Positions 36,221 through 46,187 of a DNA stretch of 64,000 nt are shown piece after piece (position 1 is the stretch's first letter; each line of letters begins with the position of its first letter). The notes below the pieces were generated by a model that saw only the letters and a program-made list of their open reading frames with translations, was not told the DNA's origin and searched no databases. This DNA comes from CAKZLS01 sp963701445. Lineage in GTDB: Bacteria > Pseudomonadota > Alphaproteobacteria > Rhodospirillales > Defluviicoccaceae. Position numbers and translations under genes: made by a program. The stretch covers positions 62,001 to 126,000 of the forward strand of contig CAVPAM010000003.1 of assembly GCA_963701445.1 (NCBI GenBank), written 5' to 3'.

Positions 36221-37162
36221 ATGAGGGCCTGCGTTTTCATTCAAACCAACCATCGCCAGATCCTCGGCGCGCTGGTTTCGCAGTATTCGCTGCGGCGCGC
36301 CTCCCGCCACAACGACGCCTTCGACGTGCGAATCATGGATCATGGCGAGCACGGCTTTTTCGCGGCCAAGGAGGGCCAGCGCTACCTGCGCGGCGGATCC
36401 GAGGCGATCTGGCATAACGACGACCTGCAGTCCTTCACGCCGCTCCGGTTCATGCCGCCGGAGCTGATGGGCTACGCGGGGCGCGCCGTGGTGATCGATC
36501 CCGACGTGTTCGCCCTCGCCGACATCCACGACCTGCTGTCGCGCGACATGGAGGGCAAGGCGGTGATGGTCCGCCGCGCGGCCCAGAAGACGGACAACGC
36601 CGTCGGCAACACCAAGGCGACGGAGGGCGGCCTGCCGACGAGTGTGATGCTGCTCGACTGCGCCAGGCTGACCCACTGGCGGTGCGAGAACGACTTCAAC
36701 GAGCTGTTCGAGTTCAAGCGCGATTACGCGGACTGGATGTCGCTGAAGCTGGAGGACCGCGAGACCGTCGGCCTGTTCGAGGACGAATGGAACGACTTCG
36801 ACACGCTGACCCCGGCGACCAAGCTTTTGCACACCACCAAGCGCCGGACCCAGCCGTGGAAGACCGGCCTGCCCTTCGAATTCACCGTCCCCGAGAACGC
36901 CAAAAAGAAAAAGAACAAGGGCTCGCCGGTCCGCAAATGGTTCATCCAGGCGCGCCGCTCCGTGTTCGGCGCCGGCGCCGGCAAGGGGCACTACGAGCCG
37001 CACCGCGACCCCAACCAGGAACGCTTCTTCTTCGGCCTGCTGCGCGAATGCGTCGAGACCGGCGTCGTCGGCGAGGATCTCATTCGCGAGGAAATGAAGA
37101 AGAATCACATCCGGCACGACGCCTTGAAGGTGCTGGAGCGGACACCGCCGCTCGCCGCCTGA
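36221..37162 (+). CDS. GT-A-like glycosyltransferase-related protein (paralogue 1)
   Basis: 313 residues. RACVFIQTNHRQILGALV opens a Rossmann-like fold and the segment PPELMGYAGRAVVIDPDVFA looks like the DxD metal motif of GT8-type enzymes (here DPD). C-terminal half has HTTKRRTQPWKTGLPFEF and ERFFFGLLRECVE. About two thirds identical by eye to the gene at 38290-39195. Function probably sugar transfer; donor unknown. Followed after 81 bp by a third, differently built protein. Confidence 0.68.
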   Translation: MRACVFIQTNHRQILGALVSQYSLRRASRHNDAFDVRIMDHGEHGFFAAKEGQRYLRGGSEAIWHNDDLQSFTPLRFMPPELMGYAGRAVVIDPDVFALADIHDLLSRDMEGKAVMVRRAAQKTDNAVGNTKATEGGLPTSVMLLDCARLTHWRCENDFNELFEFKRDYADWMSLKLEDRETVGLFEDEWNDFDTLTPATKLLHTTKRRTQPWKTGLPFEFTVPENAKKKKNKGSPVRKWFIQARRSVFGAGAGKGHYEPHRDPNQERFFFGLLRECVETGVVGEDLIREEMKKNHIRHDALKVLERTPPLAA

Positions 37163-37243
37163 CGGCCCTCCGCCTCCTCGCCCCGCCGGACAACCAGGCC
37201 GAACCGGCCAGAACGGATCAGGCCAGACAGGATACCGAACCCG

Positions 37244-38247
37244 ATGAGAACCTTCGCCGCCGTCACCACCTGCCACGAGGACGGCTACGACGCCTATGGC
37301 CGCCAGATGGTGGCCAGCTTCGACCGGCATTGGCCCCGGGAGGTGCCGCTCTACCTCTACGCCGAAAACTTCGTTCCCGAGCTGCCCAGCGACCGGATCA
37401 TCCATCGCGACCTGCTGGTGGAATGCCCGGAACTGGTCGCCTTCAAGGAACGCCACAAGGACAACCCGGCGGCCCACGGCAAGCGCGGGCGAAGCCGCCT
37501 GAGCGTCAAGATGGACTGGCGCAAGCCCAAGCTCCGGGTGCGCCGGGTGGAGTGGGGCCTCGGCTACATCTGGGACGCCGTCCGCTTCAGCCACAAGACC
37601 TTCGCCATCTTCGACGCCGCCGAGAAGTGCCCCGCCGACGTGCTGTTCTGGGTCGACGCCGACACCCTGATGTTCGCCGACATCCCTCATTCGTTTCTGG
37701 AAGAGGTCACCCCGCCCGACTGCCTGTTCAGCTACCTGGCGCGTCCCAAGTTCTCGGAGTGCGGGTTCGTCGGCTACAACCTCCGCCACCCGGCGATTCG
37801 CGATTTCCTCGCCGACTTCAAGGCGCTGTACACCCACGACCGGCTGTTCAAGGAGCAGCAGTACCACGACTCGTTCCTGTTCGACGTGGTCCGCAAGCGC
37901 TTCGAGCGCAAGGGCCACAAGACCTACGACATCGCCGAGGGCCTCGGCCTCACCGCCGGCCACGTGTTCGTCAACAGCCGCCTCGGCCAGTACATGGACC
38001 ACATGAAGGGCGGCCGGAAGACCACCGGCGCCAGCTTCGACACCGATATCGTCGTCGCCCGCGAGGAGGGCTACTGGAAGGAAAAGGCGGCGAAACGGCC
38101 CGCCAAGGCCCCCGCCGGCACGTCCACGGGACGCCCCCAGAGGCTCGCTGAGTCCGGGCACCGCCGGCACCCCCGGACGCCGCGCCGAAACCGGCCGGCG
38201 GACCTGAGATCTCGCGGGTGGATCTTGCGGGTGCGAAGGCCGTTTGA
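37244..38247 (+). CDS. GT-A-like protein with DAD motif (3' end uncertain)
   Basis: About 300-330 residues. RTFAAVTTCHEDGYDAYG at the start, LFWVDADTLMFADIP as a DxD-like metal motif, YNLRHPAIRDFLADFKALY and YHDSFLFDVVRKRF in the acceptor half. As read, the frame continues to 38473, 180 bp into the next gene. A one-base change near 38150 would instead end it at 38207 or, with a Pro/Ala-rich tail (APPAPPDAAPKPAGGPE), at 38247. I choose the latter but cannot prove it. Sits between two paralogues of each other. Confidence 0.6.
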
Positions 38248-38289
38248 TACATACATTAGGGACTTTCAACACCGAGGGGACGAAGTCGA

Positions 38290-39195
38290 ATGGCCAAGCC
38301 AACCGTCTTTATCCATACCAACGACAAGCAGATCGTCGGCGCTTTGGTTTCCGAATACTCCATGCGCCGCAACTCCAAGCACGCCGACGCCTTCGACGTG
38401 CGGACGATCCACACCAAGGACTATCCGTTCCTCCGCGCCCGCGAGGACCAGGAGTACCTGCGCGACGGGGTGACCCGGCGCTGGCACAACGAGGATCTGC
38501 AGTCGTTCACGCCGCTCCGGTTCATGCCGCCGGAGCTGATGGGCTATGCCGGCCAGTGCGTGGTGGTGGATCCGGACGTGTTCGCGGTGGGCGACGTGTG
38601 GGAGCTGCTGACCCGCGACATGGAGGGCGCGGCGGTGATGTGCCGGCCGCGCTCGGGCTCCAAGCAGAAGCGGGGCATGATGGCGAGCAGCGTGATGCTG
38701 CTCGATTGCGCCAAGCTTACCCACTGGCAAGTGGAGAAGCAGTTCAACGAGCTGTTCGAGATGAAGCGCGACTACGCCCAATGGATCTGCCTGCAGTACG
38801 AGGCGCCGGGAACGGTCAAGCTGTTCGAGAACGAGTGGAACGACTTCGACAAGCTGACGCCGGAGACCAAGCTGATCCACAACACCAAGCGCAAGACCCA
38901 GCCGTGGAAGACGGGCCTGCCGGTGGACTTCATGCCGCCGGAGAAGCCGTCCGGCCTGGCGCCGCTCGGCTGGTTCAACCGGGTCCGCCGCCGCGTGTTC
39001 GGCGACTACACCTTCCTCGGCCACTACAAGGCGCACCCCGACCCCAACCAGGAGCGGTTCTTCTTCGGCCTGCTGCGCGAGTGCCTGGACAAGGGCATCG
39101 TCACCGAGCAGATGATCCGCGACGAGATGCGCGAGAACCACGTCCGCCACGACGCCCTGGAAGTCCTCGAACGCACCCCGCCCCTCGCGGCCTGA
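38290..39195 (+). CDS. GT-A-like glycosyltransferase-related protein (paralogue 2)
   Basis: 301 residues, paralogue of 36221-37162: TVFIHTNDKQIVGALVSEYS, PPELMGYAGQCVVVDPDVF (DPD as metal motif), NTKRKTQPWKTGLPVDF and ERFFFGLLRECLD. The ATG is preceded by gaggggacgaagtcga. Differences cluster around residues 95-120 and 235-255. It ends the polysaccharide region; a long GC hairpin lies 29 bp past the stop. Confidence 0.7.
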   Translation: MAKPTVFIHTNDKQIVGALVSEYSMRRNSKHADAFDVRTIHTKDYPFLRAREDQEYLRDGVTRRWHNEDLQSFTPLRFMPPELMGYAGQCVVVDPDVFAVGDVWELLTRDMEGAAVMCRPRSGSKQKRGMMASSVMLLDCAKLTHWQVEKQFNELFEMKRDYAQWICLQYEAPGTVKLFENEWNDFDKLTPETKLIHNTKRKTQPWKTGLPVDFMPPEKPSGLAPLGWFNRVRRRVFGDYTFLGHYKAHPDPNQERFFFGLLRECLDKGIVTEQMIRDEMRENHVRHDALEVLERTPPLAA

Positions 39196-39223
39196 CCGCG
39201 CCCCGGCGCCCCTCCCGCCGAAC

Positions 39224-39248
39224 GCCCGGCCCGGCCGCCGGGCCGGGC
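39224..39248 (+). terminator. GC hairpin, possible terminator
   Basis: Perfect 11-bp inverted repeat gcccggcccgg / ccgggccgggc with a 3-nt loop, 29 bp after the last GT-A-like gene. No T-run follows, so termination would need Rho or the hairpin may protect the 3' end. Confidence 0.5.
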
Positions 39249-39842
39249 GCCGTTATGTAAGCGCCAAAACCGACCCCGTCTTCCGCCACGCGCCACCGCT
39301 CCCCGAACGGGCGGGCGCCTGTGCCGCTGGCCGCGTTCGCGCGCGTCCGGCCACCGACGCCGGCTGTCGACGCAATGTCGACGCCGCCGCGGGGGGGGGG
39401 GGGTGTAACGCGTTTTTGCAAAACAACCCCATACACAGTAGAGCGCCGCCCTTAACATATTGAAAATGTTGTAATATTAGCGTCTTCTGATTTTTACCCG
39501 TAACGAATAACCTATTGATATCAAACAAACAATTCCATTGCGGTCCGGGGTCGTTCCGCTTTCGATGCCGTCGTTTTCGGTCATATTGGGTCGATTCGCC
39601 GCGCTGGATGGCCCGCAAAGTCCACTTTACGGCGGTGTTTCAGGGCGCCATCCGCGGCCCGGAGGCGACGCCGCGTCTCGCGAGGACGGGAGGGTGGCGC
39701 CATGGTCTTCCCTCGTCCTTGCGAGCGAAGCGCGGCGATCCAGACGGTGGTCGGGCGCGGGAGAACATCAAACGAGAGGGCACAAATACCTTGCCGAATT
39801 TCGCCGTCCGGCGGCAAAATGTGGACTGAAGGGGGGAACCTC
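39249..39842. other. Long intergenic region with G14 run and AT-rich patch
   Basis: About 590 bp without a credible gene. It holds a run of 14 G (39390-39403), an AT-rich stretch at 39410-39540 that contrasts with the flanks, and a dispersed-repeat-like segment (39714-39743). This could be a boundary of acquired DNA carrying the TPR genes. Confidence 0.5.
39714..39743. repeat. Dispersed intergenic repeat-like segment
   Basis: The segment with core ttgcgagcgaagcgcggcga resembles a short repeat (ttgcgagcgaagcgaagcaa type) that I recall as common between genes in many alphaproteobacteria. Only one copy is in this window, so its repeat nature rests on memory. Confidence 0.4.
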
Positions 39843-40363
39843 ATGGATCCGGTCCAGTGGTTGATCGATTATCTCCGTGCTGTTCAGGGGCAGGGTCCCG
39901 TTGCCCAGATCGGTCTTGTTTTTGCGGTCGTTGCCCCGATCCTTTTTGTTATCGCCTGGGTTAGACGCAGTTTCCGTCGAGGGTACCAGGAAATCGAGGA
40001 CGAGAACGCACAGCTGACCTCGCAGATCAACGCCGTCAAGGAAGCGTTGAAAAACGTGCGGCAAGAGAATACGCGCCTGGACCGCGAGAGGGAATCTTTG
40101 CAGGCAGACTTCCGGAAGTCGGTGTTGAGGCCTCGTGGAGCAGGAAATCGACGACGGCAATTACAAGCCTGCGATACGCAAACTGCAAGGAGTGTTCGAC
40201 GACCTTTCGCCCGGTCTGTCGGACTGCTTGTTGCAACTGAACGAATTGGCGCTTGCGCCGACGTCGCGAAGAGATCGGTGCAATCGCTGCGGTGGACACG
40301 GAGCGCTACCGTCAACTTTCTGCCTTGCTTCGGGACAAGCGGGAAAAGGCACACCCCTCATGA
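39843..40363 (+). CDS. Short membrane-anchored coiled-coil protein, partner of the TPR protein (two frame changes)
   Basis: About 173 residues after joining frames 3, 1 and 2 at about 40130 (cctcgtgg) and 40265 (gtcgcgaa). N-terminus DPVQWLIDYLRAVQGQGP, membrane helix IGLVFAVVAPILFVIAWV, basic stop RRSFRRGYQEI, then coiled coil and a helical tail IDDGNYKPAIRKLQGVF ending DTERYRQLSALLRDKREK. The ATG follows aaggggggaac. Its stop overlaps the next ATG (ATGA at 40360-40363), and the first 75 residues resemble those of the next protein, so it is a short paralogue lacking TPRs. Function unknown. Confidence 0.65.
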
Positions 40364-43097
40364 TCCCGCTGCAATGGCTGATCGACCTTCTCCTGGATTT
40401 TCAGAAGCAGGGACTTGTAACGAAGATCGGCTTCCTGGTCGCCATCGTCACCGCGAGCCTTGCCGCGGTCGCCTGGGTACGGCGCAGGTTCCGTCGCGGA
40501 TACGAGCGAATTGACACAAAGAATGCCGAGCTGCGAGTAGCTGTTAAGGATACTGAAAAAACGCTTGCAAGCGCCCTCCTTGAACAGCGGGACCTGCAAC
40601 ATGCCATCGACGCTCTCCAGGCAAGGTTACCCGATCGAGCCTTGGCGCGCGCTCAAGATGACATCCTGGAGAACAGGCGTGGAATGGCATTCGAACGGGT
40701 GCAGGGGGCGGTCACGGACGTTGCTCCGGGCTTTGCGGAGGTATGTGTACGCCTCGCCGAATTCTCGCTTTGGCTGCCCGATGAACCGGACGCCCGCTCA
40801 GAGCTTGGAGAAGTCGAGCATTATGCGCGGATTGCGGCTTTGCTTGATCCCGGACGGCGGGACGCATCGGTTATTCTGGCTGAAATGGCGGCCAAGAAGT
40901 CCGCCGCCGCCGTGGATATTGGAGACTACGCAATGGCAACGAGGCATGCGGATGCCGCGATACAGTATACGGGTAGTGGCAACTCGGATACGGCCTCGTT
41001 TCTCTTGAAACAAGTCAGCGAAAACGCCAGTCAAGATTTTTGGCAAGGCTTTTACTACTCAGCTTCCGTGCTTTACCGACAGGCTACTGTTATCGCCCGT
41101 CGAATGTTTGGGGACAATCATCTCAACACGCTGATGCTTGAGAACCACCTTGCCCGAGCCCTCCACGAGCAAGGGCGATACGACGAAGCCAGGCCGCTCT
41201 ATGAGCGCGCCCTCCCTGTTTGGGAAAAGGCGCTTGGGCCCGAGCATCCAAACGTTGCCATGAGCCTTAACAACTTAGCAGAGCTTTACCGTGCCCAGGC
41301 TCACTTCGACGCGGCCAAACCGCTTTATGAGCGCGCCCTGTCCATTTCAGAAATTGCTCTGGGAAAGGAGGATCCAAATGTTGCTATTGGCCTCAACAAC
41401 CTAGCAGAATTGCACCGCGCCCAGGGGCGATACGACGAGGCCAGACCGCTCTATGAGCGCGCCCTCGCCATTTGGGAAAAAGCTCTCGGTCCGGAGCATC
41501 CCAACGTTGCTATTGGCCTCAACAACCTAGCAGAATTGCACCACACCCAGGGGCGATACGACGAGGCCAGACCGCTCTATGAGCGCGCCCTCACCATTTC
41601 GGAAAAAGCTCTCGGTCCGGAACATCCAAACGTCGCTCTTACTCTCAGCAACCTCGCTCTACTGCGACAATCCCAGGGGCGATACGACCAAGCCAGACCG
41701 CTTTATGAGCGCGCCCTCGCCATTCGCGAAAAGGTCCTCGGGATGGAGCATCCCGATGTCGCCCAAAGCCTCAGCAATCTGGCAGAATTGCTTGGTACCC
41801 AGGGGCGATACGACGAGGCCAAGCCGCTCCACGAGCGCGCCCTCACTATTCTGGAAAAGGCGCTTGGGCTGGAACATCCAAAGGTCGCCCACAGCCTCCA
41901 CGCGCTGGTTAACCATTACCTGGGACAAGGGCGATACGACGATGCCATGCCACTTAACGAGCGCGCTCTTGCCATCCGGGAAAAATCCCTCGGGCCTGAG
42001 CATCCCGACGTCGCCCATTCCCTAAACAATCTGGCTCTAATTCGACACTCCCAGGGGCGATATGGGGAGGCGATGCCACTTAACGAGCGCGCCCTCGCCA
42101 TCTTGGAAAAGGCCTTCGGGCCAGAGCATTGCAGCGTCGCCACCAGCCTCAACAACTTGGCAGAATTGTACCGCGTTCAGGGACGATATGACGAGGCCAG
42201 ATCGCTCCATGAGCGCGCCCTTGCCATTCGCGAAAAGATCCTCGCAGCGCAGCATCCCGACGTCGCCCAAAGCCTCAACAATTTGGCTGGGTTGTTCAGC
42301 GCCCAGGGGCGATACGACGAGGCAAGAACACTCCATGAGCGTGTCCTCGCCATTTTGGAAAGAGCTCTCGGGCCGGAGCATCCCGAAGTTGCCCAAAGTC
42401 TCAACAACCTGGCGGCATTGCATCGCGCCCAGGGGCGATACGACGAGGCGAGACCGCTCTGTGAGCGCGCCCTAGCCATCTGGGAACAGGCCCTCGGGCC
42501 GGAACATCGGAACGTTGCCCAAAGTCTCAACAACCTGGCGGCATTGCATCGCCTCCAGGGACGATACGACGAGGCGAGACCGCTCTTTGAGCGCGCCCTC
42601 ACTATTCGCGAAAAGGCCCTGGGGCCGGAGCATCCCGAGGTTGCCCAGAGTCTCAACAGCTTGGCGGCACTGCATCGCGTTGAGGGACGATACGACGAGG
42701 CGAAACCGCTCTTTGAGCGCGCTCTCACTATTCGCGAAAAGGCCCTGGGGCGGAGCATCCCGAGGTTGCCGAGAGCCTCAACAGCTTGGCTGTACTGCAC
42801 CAGAACCAGGGACGATACGACGAGGCGAGACCGCTCTTTGAGCGCGCGCTAGCCATCTGGGAACAGGCTCTCGGGCCGGAACATCCATACGTCGCCATGA
42901 GTCTCCACAACCTGGCAGAACTGTGTCGCGACCAGGGGCGATACGGTGAGGCAAGAACGCTTCATGAACGTGCCCTCGCTATTCGGCAAAAGGTATTTGG
43001 GTCGAAGCATACCCTGACCCTCGAAACGCGCGCTGCTGTGGACTCCCTTGGTCCATCAAATCCATTAGCTTCCGGATCTAAGCCATCAGTGGACTAA
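40360..43097 (+). CDS. Membrane-anchored TPR-array protein (one frame change)
   Basis: About 912 residues. N-terminal IPLQWLIDLLLDFQKQGL, membrane helix FLVAIVTASLAAVAWV, RRRFRRGYERI, coiled coil to about residue 90, a helical domain to about 250, then 15 kinesin-light-chain-type TPR units of 42 residues, consensus QGRYDEARPLYERALAI, EKALGPEHP, VA-SLNNLA. The frame shifts once at about 42750, where ggggcggag has lost a C relative to the sister units. Base composition is lower in G+C than the flanks. A protein-binding scaffold; partner unknown. Confidence 0.82.
41130..43020 (+). repeat. 126-bp tandem DNA repeats encoding TPR units
   Basis: Fifteen consecutive units of 126 bp (for example gggcgatacgacga at 41172 and again 252 bp later at 41424). 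Units are 75-95% alike at DNA level, which favours slippage or recombination and hence copy-number change. Not CRISPR: there are no unique spacers and the array is in frame. Confidence 0.9.
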
Positions 43098-43226
43098 CAT
43101 CTGGTTCCCATTGAACCGCATTTCGTGCAGATATCCATTTATCGAGCCAATTTCCCCGTCGCAACTCTCTCCAATTGGACTGGCGGCAGGCCGCGCGGCC
43201 GGGCACAAGCTAACAAGGATCATTGG

Positions 43227-44740
43227 ATGACGATGCGCCCTTCGATGCTCTTTGGGCTTGTCATGTTGTTGTGCGCCCTCTCCTTGCCGGTCGCCATCAG
43301 CCACGCCGAACCCGACTCCGGCATCATCAAGACCCACGGCCAATACAGCGAAGCCTACCTCGGCGACTGGTCGACGCTCCCCACCGGCAAGAACATCCCG
43401 CGCACGGACCCGGCCAACCGGCCCTTCGAGACGCTCTCCGGCGACGGCGCCAAGCGCTGGTACTTCGAACCAGGACAGCGTCCACATCTCCGGCGAGGCG
43501 CTGGAGGTTCGGCTGGCCGTCTCGGGATTACGACAACCAGGTCTATCGGATCCGCGATGTCAGACACGTGGTCATCGAGGACGTGGCGGTCGTGCACAAA
43601 GACCCCGATTATCGCGGGTATCATTCGGTGCTGATCGAGAATTGCGATACCGCCGTGATCCGGAACAGTTTCTTCGCCGGCGCGACGGAGCATGCGCATG
43701 TCAAGATCAAGGGGTGCCGCGAGGTGCTGGTGGACAACGTGGAGATCGGCGGGATCGATTACGACGAGTCCGGGCGGCACCGGGCGGGCGGGGGGATCTT
43801 TATCGAGAACGGGAACGCGCAGCGGGAGGGGAGCTTCGGGGGGCCGGGGTGGCGGGAGCTGGAGTGGGTGGTGATCCAGAACTCGTATATCCACGACCTG
43901 ACCGCAAGCGACGGGACCCGGCGCAATCACGACGCCATTCTCGTCCATACCCCGGCGGACGGGGTCATCTTCAACAACGTGGTCGAGAACTGGCTGGGGC
44001 GATACGGCGACGCCGCCATCGACGTGGGGTTCCGCCGCGACGGGCCCGGCGGGCGGTTCCTCAGGATCGAGCGCAACGTGGTGCGCAACGCCACGCTCAC
44101 CAAGACGCCGGGCGAGTTCGGCGACGGCTCCAGCGCGGTGCTGTGGGCCAACAACGTCATGGTCAACGCCTATCACGGCGACTACCACGAGGGCTGGAGC
44201 AACCACTTCGTCCACAACACGTATGTCTGGGATCCGGACAAGGTGCCGCCGCTGCTGGCGGGGGATTTTGCCCTCGATGCGTTCTACCGGCTGTGGGAGG
44301 ACATGCGCTATCCGTCCTTCGGCCGCAACAATCTGCTGTTCGTCGCCGCGCCGGGTCCGTTCCGGGTGTACCGACAGAGCGGCGGCGCGGCGGACAAGTA
44401 CCGCGACCTGTTCACCGACCATAATGTGGTCCTCGCCGCCGCGCCCATGGAAACCGGCTGGCTGGTGTCCGACTCCGACAGCGGGGGGGCCACCTTGCGG
44501 AGCTTCGAGGACTGGAAACGCGGGAGCGGCAACGACCGGCACAGTCTTCTCGGCGTGGCGTCGCCGGAGGGCTTCGTGGACTACGACGGCGGGGATTATC
44601 GCTTGACCGGGCGCTCGCCGGCGAAGCGGGCGGGCAGCCCCGTGTTCGCCACCACCCGGGATCCGCGCATGGCCATTACCCGTGATTTTTGGGGCCAGCC
44701 CCGGTCCGTCGCCACCCCGTCGGCCGGCGCCTTCGAGTAG
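43227..44740 (+). CDS. Secreted right-handed beta-helix protein (two frame changes)
   Basis: About 504 residues. Signal peptide TMRPSMLFGLVMLLCALSLP with cleavage near ISHAEP; aaggat ribosome site. After frames 3, 1 and 2 joined at about 43470 (ttcgaacc) and 43530 (gtctcggg), the body shows beta-helix coils: RHVVIEDVAVVH, HVKIKGCREVLVDNVEI, GVIFNNVVENWLG, RFLRIERNVVRNATL. Fold shared by pectate-lyase-like enzymes, alginate epimerases and polysaccharide depolymerases. Catalytic residues cannot be assigned. May trim an extracellular glycan. Confidence 0.8.
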
Positions 44741-44852
44741 GGTTCGCGGGCGAATAGAGCGTCCCGGGTTGCGCGCGCGGGTCGGCGGGTATAGTTTGGG
44801 GGCTGTAAATTAGTTTGTTCTAATAAACGACCAGCCTTCAGGAGATCTCCCC

Positions 44853-45210
44853 GTGAGCGACAAGAACTATCCCGAAATCGTGTGCCCATCTCAGCAAGAT
44901 CATGGGCGACATGCACAAGGGCATTCCCGGCACCATGAAGGGGTTCGCCAACTGCGCCGACCAGGCCAAGCTGCCGGGCGCGCTGGACGCCAAGACCAAG
45001 GAGCTGATGGCCACCGCCATTTCCATCGCGCTGCGGTGCGACGGGTGCCTCGGGTTCCATATCCGGGGCGCGGTCAAGCACGGCGCCACCCGCCAGGAGA
45101 TGATGGACACCATCGCCGTCGCCATCATGATGAACGGCGGGCCGGCGACGGTGTACGGCGCCTACGCGCTGGAAGCCTACGACCAGTTCGCCGAGAAGCT
45201 GAACGGCTGA
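44853..45210 (+). CDS. AhpD-like carboxymuconolactone decarboxylase family protein (one frame change)
   Basis: About 118 residues from a GTG with ggaga 8 bp upstream. The redox motif RCDGCLGFHIRGAVKHGAT contains the CxxC-xxx-H of AhpD, which reduces peroxiredoxins; DTIAVAIMMNGGPATVYG is the family's second helix pair. Frame changes at about 44880 (atcgtgtg); fixing one base gives AHLSKIMGDMHKGIPG. Short for AhpD but usual for the stand-alone CMD clade. A strong bidirectional terminator follows. Confidence 0.85.
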
Positions 45211-45230
45211 TACGGCCGCCCCATAACGAA

Positions 45231-45259
45231 AAACCCCCGGGGGGAGATCCCGGGGGTTT
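45231..45259. terminator. Bidirectional intrinsic terminator
   Basis: Perfect 11-bp inverted repeat aaacccccggg / cccgggggttt with a 7-nt loop, between the rightward AhpD-like gene and the leftward YccA gene. The A and T ends serve both strands. Confidence 0.85.
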
Positions 45260-45298
45260 CCGCGTTGGTCGACTAGGTTCGCGGTCTTCGCGGAGCCG

Positions 45299-46036
45299 CT
45301 ATTCGCGAGCGACACCGAAAAGCTGCATCAGCCAGACGAACATGGTCACGAAGCTGCCGTAGAGCAGGAAGGCGCCGAAGATCGCCTTGCGGTGGACCGC
45401 GTCGCTCTGGTCGCCCTCGTAGTACCAGCCCTTGATCTGCTGCGTCTCGTAGGCGGTGAGAGCGGCGAAGATCAGCGGCACGATGATCGACATGAGCAGG
45501 TGCAATCCGCTGGACTGCAGGAAGATGTTCACCACCAGGGCGATCAGGATGCCGAAGGTGGCCATCATCATGAACCGGCCCATGGCCGTCAGGTCCTTCT
45601 TCGTCGTGTAGCCGTACAGGCTGGTGGCGGCGAAGGCGCCGGCGGTGATGAAGAACACGCGCGCGATGCTTTCCTGGGTGTACATGTAGAAGTACGGCGC
45701 GATCAGCGCGCCCCACATGGCCGCGTAGACCCAGAAGCAGGCCTGGGCGGCGACGATGCTCTTGCTCATCATGATCCGGGGCGCGACGAAGCCCATGCCG
45801 AGGATGCCGACGAACAGAACCCAGATGAACGGCCCGCCGACGATCGCCTGCATGACCGTCGGATTCATGGCCACGACCATGGCGATGATGCCGGTGAAGG
45901 CAACGCCGAGGGCCATGTAGTTGTAGACCCGTAGCATGTACTGGCGAAGGCCGACATCGATCTGAGCGGCCTCGGCCTGCGACCGGGTCATGGTATCGGT
46001 GCGCAGATTGAAGCGTCTGCCTGGTCCTATAGCCAT
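45299..46036 (-). CDS. Bax inhibitor-1/YccA family membrane protein
   Basis: 245 residues with about seven membrane helices (ALGVAFTGIIAMVVAM, FIWVLFVGILGMGFV, FGILIALVVNIFLQ, FGAFLLYGSFVTMFVW). N-terminal cytosolic tail RSQAEAAQIDVGLRQYMLRV is characteristic of alphaproteobacterial YccA/BI-1 proteins. Thought to modulate FtsH proteolysis and ion leak at the inner membrane. Single gene; terminator on its 3' side. Confidence 0.93.
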   Translation of the reverse strand: MAIGPGRRFNLRTDTMTRSQAEAAQIDVGLRQYMLRVYNYMALGVAFTGIIAMVVAMNPTVMQAIVGGPFIWVLFVGILGMGFVAPRIMMSKSIVAAQACFWVYAAMWGALIAPYFYMYTQESIARVFFITAGAFAATSLYGYTTKKDLTAMGRFMMMATFGILIALVVNIFLQSSGLHLLMSIIVPLIFAALTAYETQQIKGWYYEGDQSDAVHRKAIFGAFLLYGSFVTMFVWLMQLFGVARE

Positions 46037-46187
46037 TTGTACCCTCTCTGTGGAAACTGACTTTGCTATGGCTAATATGGCACGGCACGACGAACGCGCA
46101 AGCCTATTCGGGTCCGATACCGACGAGGAATGATCGATTGTTCGGCCGCCATAGATAGTTTTTGTCTATCACCGAGGGAAGGTGGCC

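Noticed and set aside
37244..38473. Full 409-residue length for the middle GT-A-like protein
   Set aside because: The last 75 residues (SIPTTSRSSALWFPN onward) are an out-of-frame reading of the next gene; an earlier end is more likely.
41130..43020. CRISPR-like regular repeat
   Set aside because: 126-bp period, no spacers, open reading frame throughout encoding TPR units.
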